From Liquorilactobacillus cacaonum DSM 21116 (GTDB lineage Bacteria > Bacillota > Bacilli > Lactobacillales > Lactobacillaceae), in contig NZ_AYZE01000008.1 of the NCBI RefSeq assembly GCF_001436735.1, positions 1-64,000 of the forward strand: 64,000 nucleotides of DNA, given 5' to 3'. The notes beneath the pieces were generated by a model that ran no database searches, had not been told where the DNA came from, and was given only the letters and a program-made list of their open reading frames with translations. A program made the position numbers and the translations under genes. This document shows, piece by piece, positions 29,755 through 38,753 of the stretch (the stretch's first letter is position 1; every line of letters starts with the position of its first letter).

Positions 29755-30369
29755 TTATCTAGCAGCAATATTCATTGCCTCTTGATAGATTGGAATTAAT
29801 CTTTTTAAAGTAACAAGTATCTCATCAAAAAATTCATCCGGACTATTTTTAGTAAAATAATCTTTTGCAAAAGTTTTCCCAATTTGCAGTTCACTTTTTT
29901 TTATATTTTTCCATCTTTCTAAATCCTCATAAATATTCGTATTCGCCATTTTTTCTACATCTGTCTTAGTATGATCAGTTGAAATCGCAAAACTTTTTGG
30001 AAGACTTTTTATAATATCAGGATTATTAATAAATGTAGAAGCTATCTCCCTTTCATTTTTAGGATGATCAATAAATGATAGCCAAATTGCAAGATACTTT
30101 TCATTAACTACTATTTGAAAATGTGGTTCCATTTTATATCCCCGTTTTTGTTGACTAAAGGCACACCAAGTAATTTCAGGTGCATATTTTGTCCGTCGTC
30201 GATGCTGTGCAATATGCAAATAAAATTTCGCACTACAATTTTCATCAAGAAATGGTACTAATTTCTCGCCTAATACTTGAAATTCAGGCTGAATATTTTT
30301 TCTAATTGCATTCATTCTTTCATCCAAGCCTTGTATCGCAAAAATCTCAAAAAATTTTTCTGTTATCAT
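29755..30369 (-). CDS. DUF1054 family protein (YktB-like)
   Basis: A 204-residue soluble protein matching B. subtilis YktB (UPF0637). Characteristic segments are FYLHIAQHRRRTKYAPE near 70, PHFQIVVNEKYLAIWLSFID near 105 and the C-terminal LIPIYQEAM helix. Function is unknown. It lies 29 bases past the exporter operon end on the same strand. Confidence 0.85.
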   Translation of the reverse strand: MITEKFFEIFAIQGLDERMNAIRKNIQPEFQVLGEKLVPFLDENCSAKFYLHIAQHRRRTKYAPEITWCAFSQQKRGYKMEPHFQIVVNEKYLAIWLSFIDHPKNEREIASTFINNPDIIKSLPKSFAISTDHTKTDVEKMANTNIYEDLERWKNIKKSELQIGKTFAKDYFTKNSPDEFFDEILVTLKRLIPIYQEAMNIAAR

Positions 30370-30398
30370 TGGATTACTAACCTTCTTTTATTAATATG

Positions 30399-32180
30399 TT
30401 ATTCAAATACCATTTGATTAACATACAAATTATAATAAAAACCTTTAGCTGCAAGAAGTTGTTTATGGTTACCACGCTCTATGACTAACCCGTCTTTTAA
30501 TACAACTATCTCATCTGCTTCTACAATTGTCTTCAGTCGATGTGCAATAACAAAACTTGTCCTCCCTGCAATTACATTGTCCATAGCCTTTTTTATTTTT
30601 TCTTCAGTAACCATATCAACATTTGAAGTTGCCTCATCTAAAATTAGAAAACTTGGATCTGTTAATAAGGTTCGTGCTATGCTCAATAGTTGCTTTTGGC
30701 CCACAGACAACACAGAATTTTCATCATCAACTATAGTTTCATATTTATCAGGTAGACTTTCAATGTATTCATGAATATTTGCCTTCTTGGCTGCTTCAAT
30801 CATCTGCTCATCAGTTGCGCTTGGCAACCCAAACTTTATATTATCAGCAATTGTACCAGAAAATAAAATTGAATCTTGTAGTACAATCCCAACATTTTTG
30901 CGGAGTGAATGCAATTCAAAATTACGTACATCTTCTCCATCAAATTCAACATTTCCCTTTGAAACGTCATAAAATCTGTTCAAAAGATTCATAACTGTTG
31001 TTTTTCCCGAACCGGTTGGACCTACAAGTGCAATCATTTTCCCCTTTTTGACGTCAATATTAATTCCATGTAAAATTTCATTATTTTCATTATATCCAAA
31101 TTTAACATTGCTAAGCTTTACACCTTGCTCGATCTTAGACAGCTTTTTCCCCAGTGCATTAACTTTTTCTTCAGGTTGTTTTAAAACATTGCTAAGTCTT
31201 TTAGCACCTGTTAAAGCTAATTGTAACATTGAATACATCGAAGTTATCTGTGTAATTGGTTGAAAGTATTGTTGTGAATACTGAACAAAAGTAACTACAA
31301 GACCTAATCCCGTAGCCTCTGCAATATTACCGTTAACTACAAGCCATGATCCATATGCAATGACAATCGCAAGATTTAACAAAGACAACCCTTGCATTAC
31401 TGGAAATAACATTCCTGAATAAAGTTGTCCCTTAAAAGTACTTTTTCGTACCTTTTCATTAAGAGTATTAAATTCAGCTATTGATTTTTTTTGAAGACCA
31501 TTCGTAATTACTATTTTTTCACCATTAATCTGCTCATTGATATAACCATTTAGCTTGCTGATTTCATCTTGTTGATTATCAATATAATATCTTGCTTTGC
31601 GAATTATAAAGTAAGCAATCAAAATTACAAAAGGTGTCGATATTACTGTAGCAATTGCCAACTTTACATTCAATGAAAACATCATCCAGATTACCCCAAT
31701 ATAAAGAATTATTTGAGAAATCAGTTCAAAAATTGCTTGATTCATTGCATTAAAGATATTGTCTAAATCAGATGTAAAAAGTGATAAAATTTTACCATCT
31801 TGGTGACTGTCAAAATACTTAATTGTCATTTTTTGTAATTTTTTAAATAGTCCTCGTTGCATTTTATTAGTAGACAATGCATTAATGCGCGATGTCAAAA
31901 GGCTTGAAATTAACATTGTAATCACAGACAAAAGATAAAACCAAAGTATCATCCATAATGCATTATGAAAATCTGTCAACGATGCCGTTGCATGAGTCAC
32001 AGGACGCATATAAGCTATTAAATATTTACTAAGACTTGTCATAGCCTTTCCTAGATAGACCGGTGCCTGTATTTGCGCCCAAGTAGATAAAACTGTTAGC
32101 AATATGATAAAAAGCAGCCCTTTCCAATAAGGTGCTAAATAATGCTTAAAATACCCTATTGATTGCTTAAATTCTTTCAT
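30399..32180 (-). CDS. ABC exporter subunit, canonical ATPase half (LmrCD/BmrCD type)
   Basis: A 593-residue half-transporter with six transmembrane helices (about 1-320) and an ATPase. Walker A is GPTGSGKTT, the signature LSVGQKQLLSIAR and Walker B LILDEATSNVD with the catalytic Glu present; the switch His is in VIAHRLKTI. It overlaps the upstream gene by 14 bases, so the two are coupled and should form a heterodimer exporting drugs or amphiphiles. It is the last gene of a LytTR-LiaF-like-ABC-ABC operon. The substrate is unknown. Confidence 0.9.
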   Translation of the reverse strand: MKEFKQSIGYFKHYLAPYWKGLLFIILLTVLSTWAQIQAPVYLGKAMTSLSKYLIAYMRPVTHATASLTDFHNALWMILWFYLLSVITMLISSLLTSRINALSTNKMQRGLFKKLQKMTIKYFDSHQDGKILSLFTSDLDNIFNAMNQAIFELISQIILYIGVIWMMFSLNVKLAIATVISTPFVILIAYFIIRKARYYIDNQQDEISKLNGYINEQINGEKIVITNGLQKKSIAEFNTLNEKVRKSTFKGQLYSGMLFPVMQGLSLLNLAIVIAYGSWLVVNGNIAEATGLGLVVTFVQYSQQYFQPITQITSMYSMLQLALTGAKRLSNVLKQPEEKVNALGKKLSKIEQGVKLSNVKFGYNENNEILHGINIDVKKGKMIALVGPTGSGKTTVMNLLNRFYDVSKGNVEFDGEDVRNFELHSLRKNVGIVLQDSILFSGTIADNIKFGLPSATDEQMIEAAKKANIHEYIESLPDKYETIVDDENSVLSVGQKQLLSIARTLLTDPSFLILDEATSNVDMVTEEKIKKAMDNVIAGRTSFVIAHRLKTIVEADEIVVLKDGLVIERGNHKQLLAAKGFYYNLYVNQMVFE

Positions 32181-33909
32181 TTATTTGCCCCCCTACCTTT
32201 GAAAGCTGTGCATTATAAATTTCTTGATAGACCAAAGATGTCTTTAAAAGTTCGTGATGTGTTCCTGTCCCAACAAGCTCCCCTTTATCCAGCACAAGTA
32301 TTTTGTCTGCTTTGATTACAGAAGATATTTTTTCTGCAATCATTATTACTGTGCTTTCTTTTAATTGAGTCTCTAATGCTTGTTGTACTTTTTTTTCTGA
32401 TTTTGCATCAAGAGCCGATGTTGAATCATCTAGAATCAAAATTTTAGGTTTCCCAACAATTCCTCTTGCAATTGAAAGACGTTGTTTTTGCCCACCAGAT
32501 AAATTGGCTGACCTTTCTTCAATTCGATGTTTTAGTCCATCACTATATCCGTCTATAAATTCTTTTGCTTGTGCAACTTCTATTGCCCAGTTCATATCAT
32601 CATCCGTTGCATTATGCTTTCCTTGTTTTAAATTGTCTTCAATTGTTCCGGAAAAAAGAATAGCTTTTTGCAAAACAAAGCTAACAGTTTCTCGTAAATC
32701 TTTTTCAGCAATATCTTTTAAATCAATGCCACCAATTTTAACATGTCCATCTTGGGGATCATATAATCTCGCAATTAATTGTGCCAATGTTGTTTTCCCC
32801 GAACCCGTTGAGCCGACAATTCCAACAAAATCACCAGCATTGATTTCGCAAGAAATTTTCTTCAAAGTTAGTTCCTTTGCATTTGGATATGCAAAACTAA
32901 CATTAGCTAATTCAATATCTGCATTTACACTGGCAACCTTTTTCTCTTTTGTATCACTAAACTTAATATCTGGATTGGTGTCTAAAACCTCCTTAACTCG
33001 TTTTAATGCTATCATCCCTCTTGAAGCCATCGTCATCGTCATTGCGCCGATTATAATTGCAAACATTAATTGCATTAAATAGGAAATAAAGGATGCTATT
33101 GCCGCTAAATCACTTGGATGACTTGCAATTTTTTCTCCAATAAAGTAAACGGACATTAAAATCATAAAGTTAGAAATCAGCATAAATAATGGAATCATCA
33201 AGGAAAATAAATATCCAATCGTTAGATTAAGATTTTTCAATTCATTTGCAGTTGTAGCAAACTTCTTTGTCTCGTTTTCTTCTTGATTGAATGATTTTAT
33301 GACCCGTATTCCTTGCATTGATTCTTTAGCGACTGTATTCATCTTGTCCAACCATTTTTGGAATTTTCCAAATAAATTCCCCATTCTTGAAAAAACAATT
33401 CCTGACAAGGAAAGTATTAAAACAATCATTAAAATCTCAATCCACCATAGTCTCGGAATTGTCAAGATTCCTAATATGAAAGCTCCAATAAATAAAATTG
33501 GAATTCTTAAAAGTTGTGTCAACATTGTCATTACTAAATTCAATATCTGATTCATATCATTTATCAGTCTGACAACTAAACTACCTGCCGTAAACTTTTC
33601 TATATTACCAAATGAAAATGATTGAATTTTTCTATATAAAGCTGCTCGCAAGTCTGTTGTTACAGATTGTGCAACAGTTGCTGAAAAAAAGGTACTCGCA
33701 ATTCCAGCGATAATGCCGATAATTGCCAAAACAATTAATTGTATTCCATACTGATAGACCTGACTACGGTTATTAGCAATTATTGCTTTCATAATGGTTT
33801 GCAATAACCTTGGTTGCCAAAGTGTACTTCCAGCTAAAATTGCTACTGAAAAAATAGCTCCGATTATTGCTGCAAAATTTTGTTTCAAATAGGGTTTTAA
33901 AATTATCAT
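32167..33909 (-). CDS. ABC exporter subunit, degenerate ATPase half (LmrCD/BmrCD type)
   Basis: A 580-residue half-transporter, six transmembrane helices then an ATPase. Walker A is GSTGSGKTT and the signature LSGGQKQRLSIARG. Walker B reads ILDDSTSALD, with Asp in place of the catalytic Glu, and the switch His position reads MIAEKI. This is the normal asymmetry of heterodimeric type IV exporters, where one nucleotide site is non-hydrolytic. It pairs with the gene at 30399. Start ATG behind GGGAGAG. Confidence 0.9.
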   Translation of the reverse strand: MIILKPYLKQNFAAIIGAIFSVAILAGSTLWQPRLLQTIMKAIIANNRSQVYQYGIQLIVLAIIGIIAGIASTFFSATVAQSVTTDLRAALYRKIQSFSFGNIEKFTAGSLVVRLINDMNQILNLVMTMLTQLLRIPILFIGAFILGILTIPRLWWIEILMIVLILSLSGIVFSRMGNLFGKFQKWLDKMNTVAKESMQGIRVIKSFNQEENETKKFATTANELKNLNLTIGYLFSLMIPLFMLISNFMILMSVYFIGEKIASHPSDLAAIASFISYLMQLMFAIIIGAMTMTMASRGMIALKRVKEVLDTNPDIKFSDTKEKKVASVNADIELANVSFAYPNAKELTLKKISCEINAGDFVGIVGSTGSGKTTLAQLIARLYDPQDGHVKIGGIDLKDIAEKDLRETVSFVLQKAILFSGTIEDNLKQGKHNATDDDMNWAIEVAQAKEFIDGYSDGLKHRIEERSANLSGGQKQRLSIARGIVGKPKILILDDSTSALDAKSEKKVQQALETQLKESTVIMIAEKISSVIKADKILVLDKGELVGTGTHHELLKTSLVYQEIYNAQLSKVGGQINERI

Positions 33910-33931
33910 TTAACTATCCACTCTCCCAGTT

Positions 33932-34633
33932 TTAAATATATTCGATTTTCAATTCTGAAAGATTTAAGTTACCCTCTATCAAAATTTTTTTATGATAAAT
34001 ACTATTGGTTTGCTTTGAATTATCAACTTCACTCAATACACTATTTAAATTTACTACAACTTCCCATTCTAACGGCAAAATTAGCTTAATCTCACTCAAA
34101 GACCCGTTAATAAAGACCGTTGCTGTATCTCCTTCAAAATCTACGTTGTCAAAATAAACTTTTAAAGAAGCAACCGTTACGTTTATGTTAACTCGTGCCA
34201 GATTATTAGCTTTGACATATCGTACACTTGACGACATTTTTTCTTTGATTTTAATATCCTGCCGTGAATCACCAAATTCGTATGAACTGATTTTATGTTT
34301 TTGTTCCCAATTCGATTTTCCATTTTTATCGAAAGGTTTTGTAATCATTGATAGTCCTATACTTACAAGTAGTGCTACAAAAAGTAAAGTCCATGGTACC
34401 AATCTTGCAATTCCTAAACTATTTGCGTAAATCATAGCTAAAAAAGCGAGCGAAAATACACTTTGAAAGATTCGTTTATGTAATATTCCATGTATAAGTG
34501 TAAAAATAAACGCTATAGTTAGTACTAATGTCCAAAATTTGAAATGCAGTTGAAGCAATTCCAACTTTGTTATCACCAATAATATCGCTAAAATTAACAA
34601 AATTAAGCCCCAAAAGATACGTTTTGTCTTCAT
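33932..34633 (-). CDS. LiaF-like membrane protein
   Basis: A 233-residue protein with four short N-terminal hydrophobic segments (about 1-110) and a C-terminal beta-rich domain (about 130-233) with LSEIKLILPLEWEVVVN, resembling the LiaF/DUF2154 domain. LiaF proteins restrain envelope-stress signalling. Here it sits three bases after a LytTR regulator and before an exporter pair, so I infer that it modulates the regulator or senses membrane perturbation. No histidine kinase is present in the operon. Confidence 0.75.
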   Translation of the reverse strand: MKTKRIFWGLILLILAILLVITKLELLQLHFKFWTLVLTIAFIFTLIHGILHKRIFQSVFSLAFLAMIYANSLGIARLVPWTLLFVALLVSIGLSMITKPFDKNGKSNWEQKHKISSYEFGDSRQDIKIKEKMSSSVRYVKANNLARVNINVTVASLKVYFDNVDFEGDTATVFINGSLSEIKLILPLEWEVVVNLNSVLSEVDNSKQTNSIYHKKILIEGNLNLSELKIEYI

Positions 34634-34636
34634 ATT

Positions 34637-35086
34637 CTAATTCTCCTTACTTTCCAAAGCTCTTTTCACATCTTTAAAATATCTCCGTGATACATAGACT
34701 TGCTTATAAGAATCATGAAATTCAATTAAATTTCCAGTCAAAGCATGTGTCAATGCATAGACTTTGTCCAAATTAACAATTGTCGACTTGGAAATTCTCA
34801 TAAAATTTTGCGGTACCAATTTTTCAAGTTCATATAAACGCAATTTTGTTTCATATAGCTCTGATTTAGTATGTGCATTAATATTTCTTTCATCAGTTTC
34901 AAAAAAAAGAATTTCTGAAAAGACCATGTAAAACTCAGTTGCTCCTTTAAATAAAGGAATTTTATTATTTTCCATTTTTTCTAAAATATTTCTATATAGT
35001 TTATCAACTTGTTCATTTTGTTCAAACGTTCGAATTACAAGCTCTGTTTCTTGGATATTCTTATCAATTTCAATTTTAATTCTCAT
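34637..35086 (-). CDS. LytTR-family DNA-binding regulator
   Basis: A 149-residue protein whose C-terminal about 95 residues form a LytTR domain (FYMVFSEILFFETDERN... NFMRISKSTIVNLDKVYAL... YVSRRYFKDVKRAL). There is no receiver domain; the first 50 residues are a short helical region. Stand-alone LytTR proteins paired with membrane proteins often act as inhibitor-regulated switches. I place the start at 35086 behind GAAGGGAAAG; the frame extends to 35119 without a better site. It is the first gene of the exporter operon and probably its regulator. Confidence 0.82.
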   Translation of the reverse strand: MRIKIEIDKNIQETELVIRTFEQNEQVDKLYRNILEKMENNKIPLFKGATEFYMVFSEILFFETDERNINAHTKSELYETKLRLYELEKLVPQNFMRISKSTIVNLDKVYALTHALTGNLIEFHDSYKQVYVSRRYFKDVKRALESKEN

Positions 35087-35138
35087 AGAATCTTTCCCTT
35101 CTTGTTTAGTAGAACACATGTATCCAAAAAGGTAAACA

Positions 35139-35152
35139 ACTTATACATAAGT
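35139..35152. promoter_or_regulatory. Palindrome upstream of the lytTR operon
   Basis: ACTTATACATAAGT is a perfect 14-bp palindrome about 50 bases upstream of the lytTR start codon, and it also includes a TATACAT that could be a -10 element. An operator for autoregulation is possible, but LytTR proteins usually bind direct repeats, so this is weak. Confidence 0.3.
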
Positions 35153-35295
35153 GGTCATTTTTTTTGTTTGAAATGATTATTCCATTCATATTTATATTAA
35201 AATTATTTTTCTATAACATTCGACTAACCTTATCTTTTCTTTGTTGTATACTTTATTAAACTGAACATAGTCATAACATGTATAGGAGAATTAAT

Positions 35296-36438
35296 ATGAA
35301 ATTTGTAATCGCTCCAGACTCCTTCAAAGGAAGCCTAACAGCAAAAGAAGTTGCATTGGCAATAAAAGAAGGTATTTCCAAAATATTTCCGCATGCCCTT
35401 TTTGAGCTAGTTCCAATGGCAGATGGCGGTGAAGGAACAGTTCAATCGTTAGTTGATGCCACACATGGAACCTTAATCCAAAAAAAAGTTACTGGCCCAC
35501 TAGAAAATAAGGTAACAGCTACCTATGGACTACTAGGAGATAAAAAAACGGCAGTAATTGAAATGTCTGAGGCAAGTGGGATCTCTTACATAGATAAAAA
35601 AACAGCAAATCCAATGATTACTACAACATACGGAACTGGTGAATTAATAATCGATGCATTAAATCATGATGCCCAAGAAATTATAATTGGACTTGGTGGA
35701 AGTGCCACGAATGACGGTGGTGCAGGAATGGCACAAGCAATTGGAGCTAAGTTACTTGATTCTAACGGAAACAACATTGCTTTTGGAGCAAAATCATTAG
35801 ATAAACTTAGCAAAATTGACTGCACCGATATTGATAAACGCTTGAAACATATTCCTATTAAAATTGCTGCAGACGTCACTAATCCGTTAACTGGTCAGAA
35901 TGGTGCATCTTTCATTTTTGGACCACAAAAAGGAGCTACCCCTAATGTAGTCAGACAATTAGAAAAAAATATGATACATTACTCTACAATACTACAAGAG
36001 TCTTTCCACAAAAACTTTGCTGATTTATCAGGAGCTGGTGCCGCCGGTGGTCTAGGTGCAGGATTAATGGCTTTTACAAATGCAAGTATGGCTAACGGAA
36101 TTAATATCATCATAAATTATACAAATCTGAAAAAAAAAATAGTTAATGCAGATTTTGTTTTTACCGGAGAAGGTAGTGTTGACTTTCAGACACAGTTTGG
36201 TAAAACACCATTTGGAGTTGCCAAAGCTGCTAAAAGTATCTTGCCTAATATTCCCGTAATCGTTCTTACCGGAAAAATTGGTAACGATATTGACTCTTTG
36301 TATCAAAATAATACATTTGATGCTGTATTTTCTACAATGAATGGTCCCAAAAATCTTGAACAAGCTTTTAAAAATAGTAAACAAGATATCTCTCAAACAG
36401 CCGAGAATGTCGCCCGTTTGATCCACCAATTACGATGA
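35296..36438 (+). CDS. Glycerate kinase (GarK/GlxK family)
   Basis: A 380-residue glycerate kinase, phosphorylating glycerate to 2- or 3-phosphoglycerate. Hallmarks are FVIAPDSFKGSLTA at the N-terminus, MADGGEGTV near 42, GLGGSATNDGGAGMAQA near 130 and GEGSVDFQTQFGKTP near 290. The ATG at 35296 follows TAGGAGA; a longer frame from 35278 would run through it. No dedicated glycerate transporter or tartronate genes are adjacent. Confidence 0.93.
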   Translation: MKFVIAPDSFKGSLTAKEVALAIKEGISKIFPHALFELVPMADGGEGTVQSLVDATHGTLIQKKVTGPLENKVTATYGLLGDKKTAVIEMSEASGISYIDKKTANPMITTTYGTGELIIDALNHDAQEIIIGLGGSATNDGGAGMAQAIGAKLLDSNGNNIAFGAKSLDKLSKIDCTDIDKRLKHIPIKIAADVTNPLTGQNGASFIFGPQKGATPNVVRQLEKNMIHYSTILQESFHKNFADLSGAGAAGGLGAGLMAFTNASMANGINIIINYTNLKKKIVNADFVFTGEGSVDFQTQFGKTPFGVAKAAKSILPNIPVIVLTGKIGNDIDSLYQNNTFDAVFSTMNGPKNLEQAFKNSKQDISQTAENVARLIHQLR

Positions 36439-36538
36439 ATATATTCAAAGCACTTGACCTAACAGTTAGCGAATTATCGCATCTTCACTAAACTTTTGAT
36501 AAAATAACAATACAACTAATATTTGGGAGGAGTCCTTT

Positions 36539-37378
36539 ATGTCAAATAGGCTTAGTACAAATCCATTCATAAAATTTTTAATACTGGTTATCGCACTCGA
36601 AATAATAGTGATCTCCATTAATTTTTTCTATTCACCAATTGAGGTTGCCGCAGGTGGTGCAACTGGGATTGCTATCTTATTAAATGCTACATTTGGTATC
36701 AACACTGCTATTTCAGTTTTGGTTATAAATATAATAATGGTAACTTTAGCTTTTTTTTTCTTAGAAAAATCCATTGTTCAAAAAATTGCATTAGGTAGCT
36801 TTTTACTTCCACTTTTAATGTATATAACACCTAGTTTCAAACTCGTTGATGATTCTCTCTTAGCTGTTATCATTGGTGGAACTATTTTTGCAGTCGGTAT
36901 TGCTATTCTTTACAGAATTGATGCATCTAGTGGGGGGACTACAGTACCGCCGCTAATCATTCGAAAATATTTTCATATAAACACTGCAATTTCACTGCTT
37001 TTCATTGATTCTGTAGTCACTTTTTTTAATATCTTCACGATGGGGCTAAATGCTTTTTTTATGGCTGCTTTTTCCATCGTTATTACTTCAATAGTAATGC
37101 GTTACATTGAAACTGGACTAGATCATAAATTTCAAATTCAAGTCATGAGTCTCCATAAAACAGCTGAAATTAAAAAAATGGCTCTTAATGTCGATCACAG
37201 TTTGACTATTTATGACGTCCGTGGTGGCTACAGCGACAATCACAAAGAATTACTAATGCTTGTCGTTGATAACCAAAGTTATGGTCCTTTGCTACGCGCA
37301 ATACATGACATTGACTCTGAGGCATTTATCATTACATCAAATGTTGTAAAGGTTCACGGGGGTCGTCTAGGAATTTAA
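36539..37378 (+). CDS. YitT family membrane protein (DUF161/DUF2179)
   Basis: A 279-residue protein with about five hydrophobic segments (1-190) and a C-terminal cytoplasmic DUF2179 domain (about 195-279, SLTIYDVRGGYSDNHKELL). Typical motifs are AAGGATGIAILLN and RIDASSGGTTVPPL. Function is not established for the family. The ATG follows GGGAGGAG. A strong terminator follows. Confidence 0.88.
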   Translation: MSNRLSTNPFIKFLILVIALEIIVISINFFYSPIEVAAGGATGIAILLNATFGINTAISVLVINIIMVTLAFFFLEKSIVQKIALGSFLLPLLMYITPSFKLVDDSLLAVIIGGTIFAVGIAILYRIDASSGGTTVPPLIIRKYFHINTAISLLFIDSVVTFFNIFTMGLNAFFMAAFSIVITSIVMRYIETGLDHKFQIQVMSLHKTAEIKKMALNVDHSLTIYDVRGGYSDNHKELLMLVVDNQSYGPLLRAIHDIDSEAFIITSNVVKVHGGRLGI

Positions 37379-37425
37379 TTTAATTAGCTTAAAAAGAAAA
37401 AATATGCCACTTAAGAATAGTTTAA

Positions 37426-37458
37426 AAAAAAGATTAGACAAAATGTCTAATCTTTTTT
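37426..37458. terminator. Bidirectional intrinsic terminator
   Basis: A perfect 15-bp stem (37426-37440 with 37444-37458) and a 3-base loop have A and T runs in the arms. It separates the rightward yitT-like gene from the leftward hisC-like gene and can serve both. Confidence 0.9.
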
Positions 37459-37517
37459 GGAGTTTCTTATAACACATGTCCTTTCCCATTACAACAGTCA
37501 AAACACATGATTCCTTA

Positions 37518-38627
37518 TTAAATTATCTCTTCTAGTTTATTCAATAAGAAATCATTTTCTTCTTTCTTGCCAACTGTTATTCTTACATATTCAGGATATC
37601 CCCATGCATTACATTCACGGATAATAACTCCCTTGGCCATTAACTGTTCACAAATTTCTGTTGAGTCTAAGTTATTTGGCAATTTGGCAAAAATAAAATT
37701 AGAACTTGAAGGTATTACTAAAAAGCCCTTTGCAGTTAAACTTTCACTAACTCTAGTACGTTCCTTTAACAAAAAATCCTTTATTTTTGCTGCTTGATCT
37801 TGGTCATTCAATAATGTCGCTCTTGCAGCGAACAAACCTACACGATTTACACAAAACGGCTCTGTTATTGTATCAAATGCCTTAATAACAGGTGCCTGTG
37901 CCATAATATATCCAACACGTGCTCCTGCCATTCCATAAAATTTGGAAAAGGTTCTGATAACAATCAATTTTTTATCTTGCAGAAGTTCTGTTATTTCTGG
38001 CCTTTGACCATCATTAATAAAGTCAGCATACGCTTCATCCAAAACAATCCAAACATTTTCACCAACTGTAGCAATAAATTCTTCGAGTTCATTTTTATCA
38101 CTAATAACCCCTGTTGGATTATTAGGATTACATAACCATATTAGTTTTGTTTTGTTCGTAATTTGTTGCCTCATTGCACAAAGGTCATATGTGAAGTCAC
38201 TATTTACAGGAATATCTTTTATAGTAGCGCCCATTAAGATTGATACTTCTCGATACAATCGATAAGTAGGTTTTGCAACCATTACTTCATCGCCTTCATC
38301 AAGTAATAGCCTAGCCACTGTTTCAATAACATTACCAGCACCACTACCTAATGCAATGTTTGTAACACTTAGATTGTTTATCTCAGCTAGTGTTGCAGTT
38401 AAATCAACATAATCATCTTCTGGATATCTATTTAATAAATTTATACTCTCTTGCATTGCTTTTTTTGCATTATCATAAGGACCAAATGGATTTTCGTTTG
38501 AACCAAGCTTTACAACCTCGTTCAATCCATATTTTTTTAAAACTGCGGCTTCTGTCTCACCAGCGATATATGGCTTACAATCATCTACTTGTTTCCTAAG
38601 CCCTAAATTCAGTACATTATTTTTCAT
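37518..38627 (-). CDS. HisC-type class I/II aminotransferase
   Basis: A 369-residue PLP-dependent aminotransferase of the histidinol-phosphate type: LGSNENPFGP near 40, CNPNNPTG near 165, the PLP Lys in RTFSKFYGMAGARVG near 225. No other his gene is in the window, so a role in histidine synthesis is not supported by context; such orphans may act on aromatic or other amino acids. The ATG at 38627 follows GGAGG. It lies beyond the terminator of the amine operon, so it is probably a separate unit. Confidence 0.82.
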   Translation of the reverse strand: MKNNVLNLGLRKQVDDCKPYIAGETEAAVLKKYGLNEVVKLGSNENPFGPYDNAKKAMQESINLLNRYPEDDYVDLTATLAEINNLSVTNIALGSGAGNVIETVARLLLDEGDEVMVAKPTYRLYREVSILMGATIKDIPVNSDFTYDLCAMRQQITNKTKLIWLCNPNNPTGVISDKNELEEFIATVGENVWIVLDEAYADFINDGQRPEITELLQDKKLIVIRTFSKFYGMAGARVGYIMAQAPVIKAFDTITEPFCVNRVGLFAARATLLNDQDQAAKIKDFLLKERTRVSESLTAKGFLVIPSSSNFIFAKLPNNLDSTEICEQLMAKGVIIRECNAWGYPEYVRITVGKKEENDFLLNKLEEII

Positions 38628-38691
38628 GATTACCTCCAAAAAAATCCATCATCAGTCAGAACAATTTATATCTCTTAAAACAATAAAAAAA

Positions 38692-38723
38692 GATGCACCA
38701 ACTCCACAAATAATTGGCACATC
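38692..38723 (-). terminator. Intrinsic terminator of the rocB-to-ALDH operon
   Basis: A 10-bp stem with two G-T pairs (38692-38701 with 38714-38723) and a 12-base loop are followed on the minus strand by seven T residues. Confidence 0.8.
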
Positions 38724-38753
38724 CCTCTTGCACTATCAGATTACACCACTCTT

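Noticed and set aside
37518-38627. A histidine biosynthesis operon
   Set aside because: Only the HisC-type aminotransferase is present; no other his gene is in the window.
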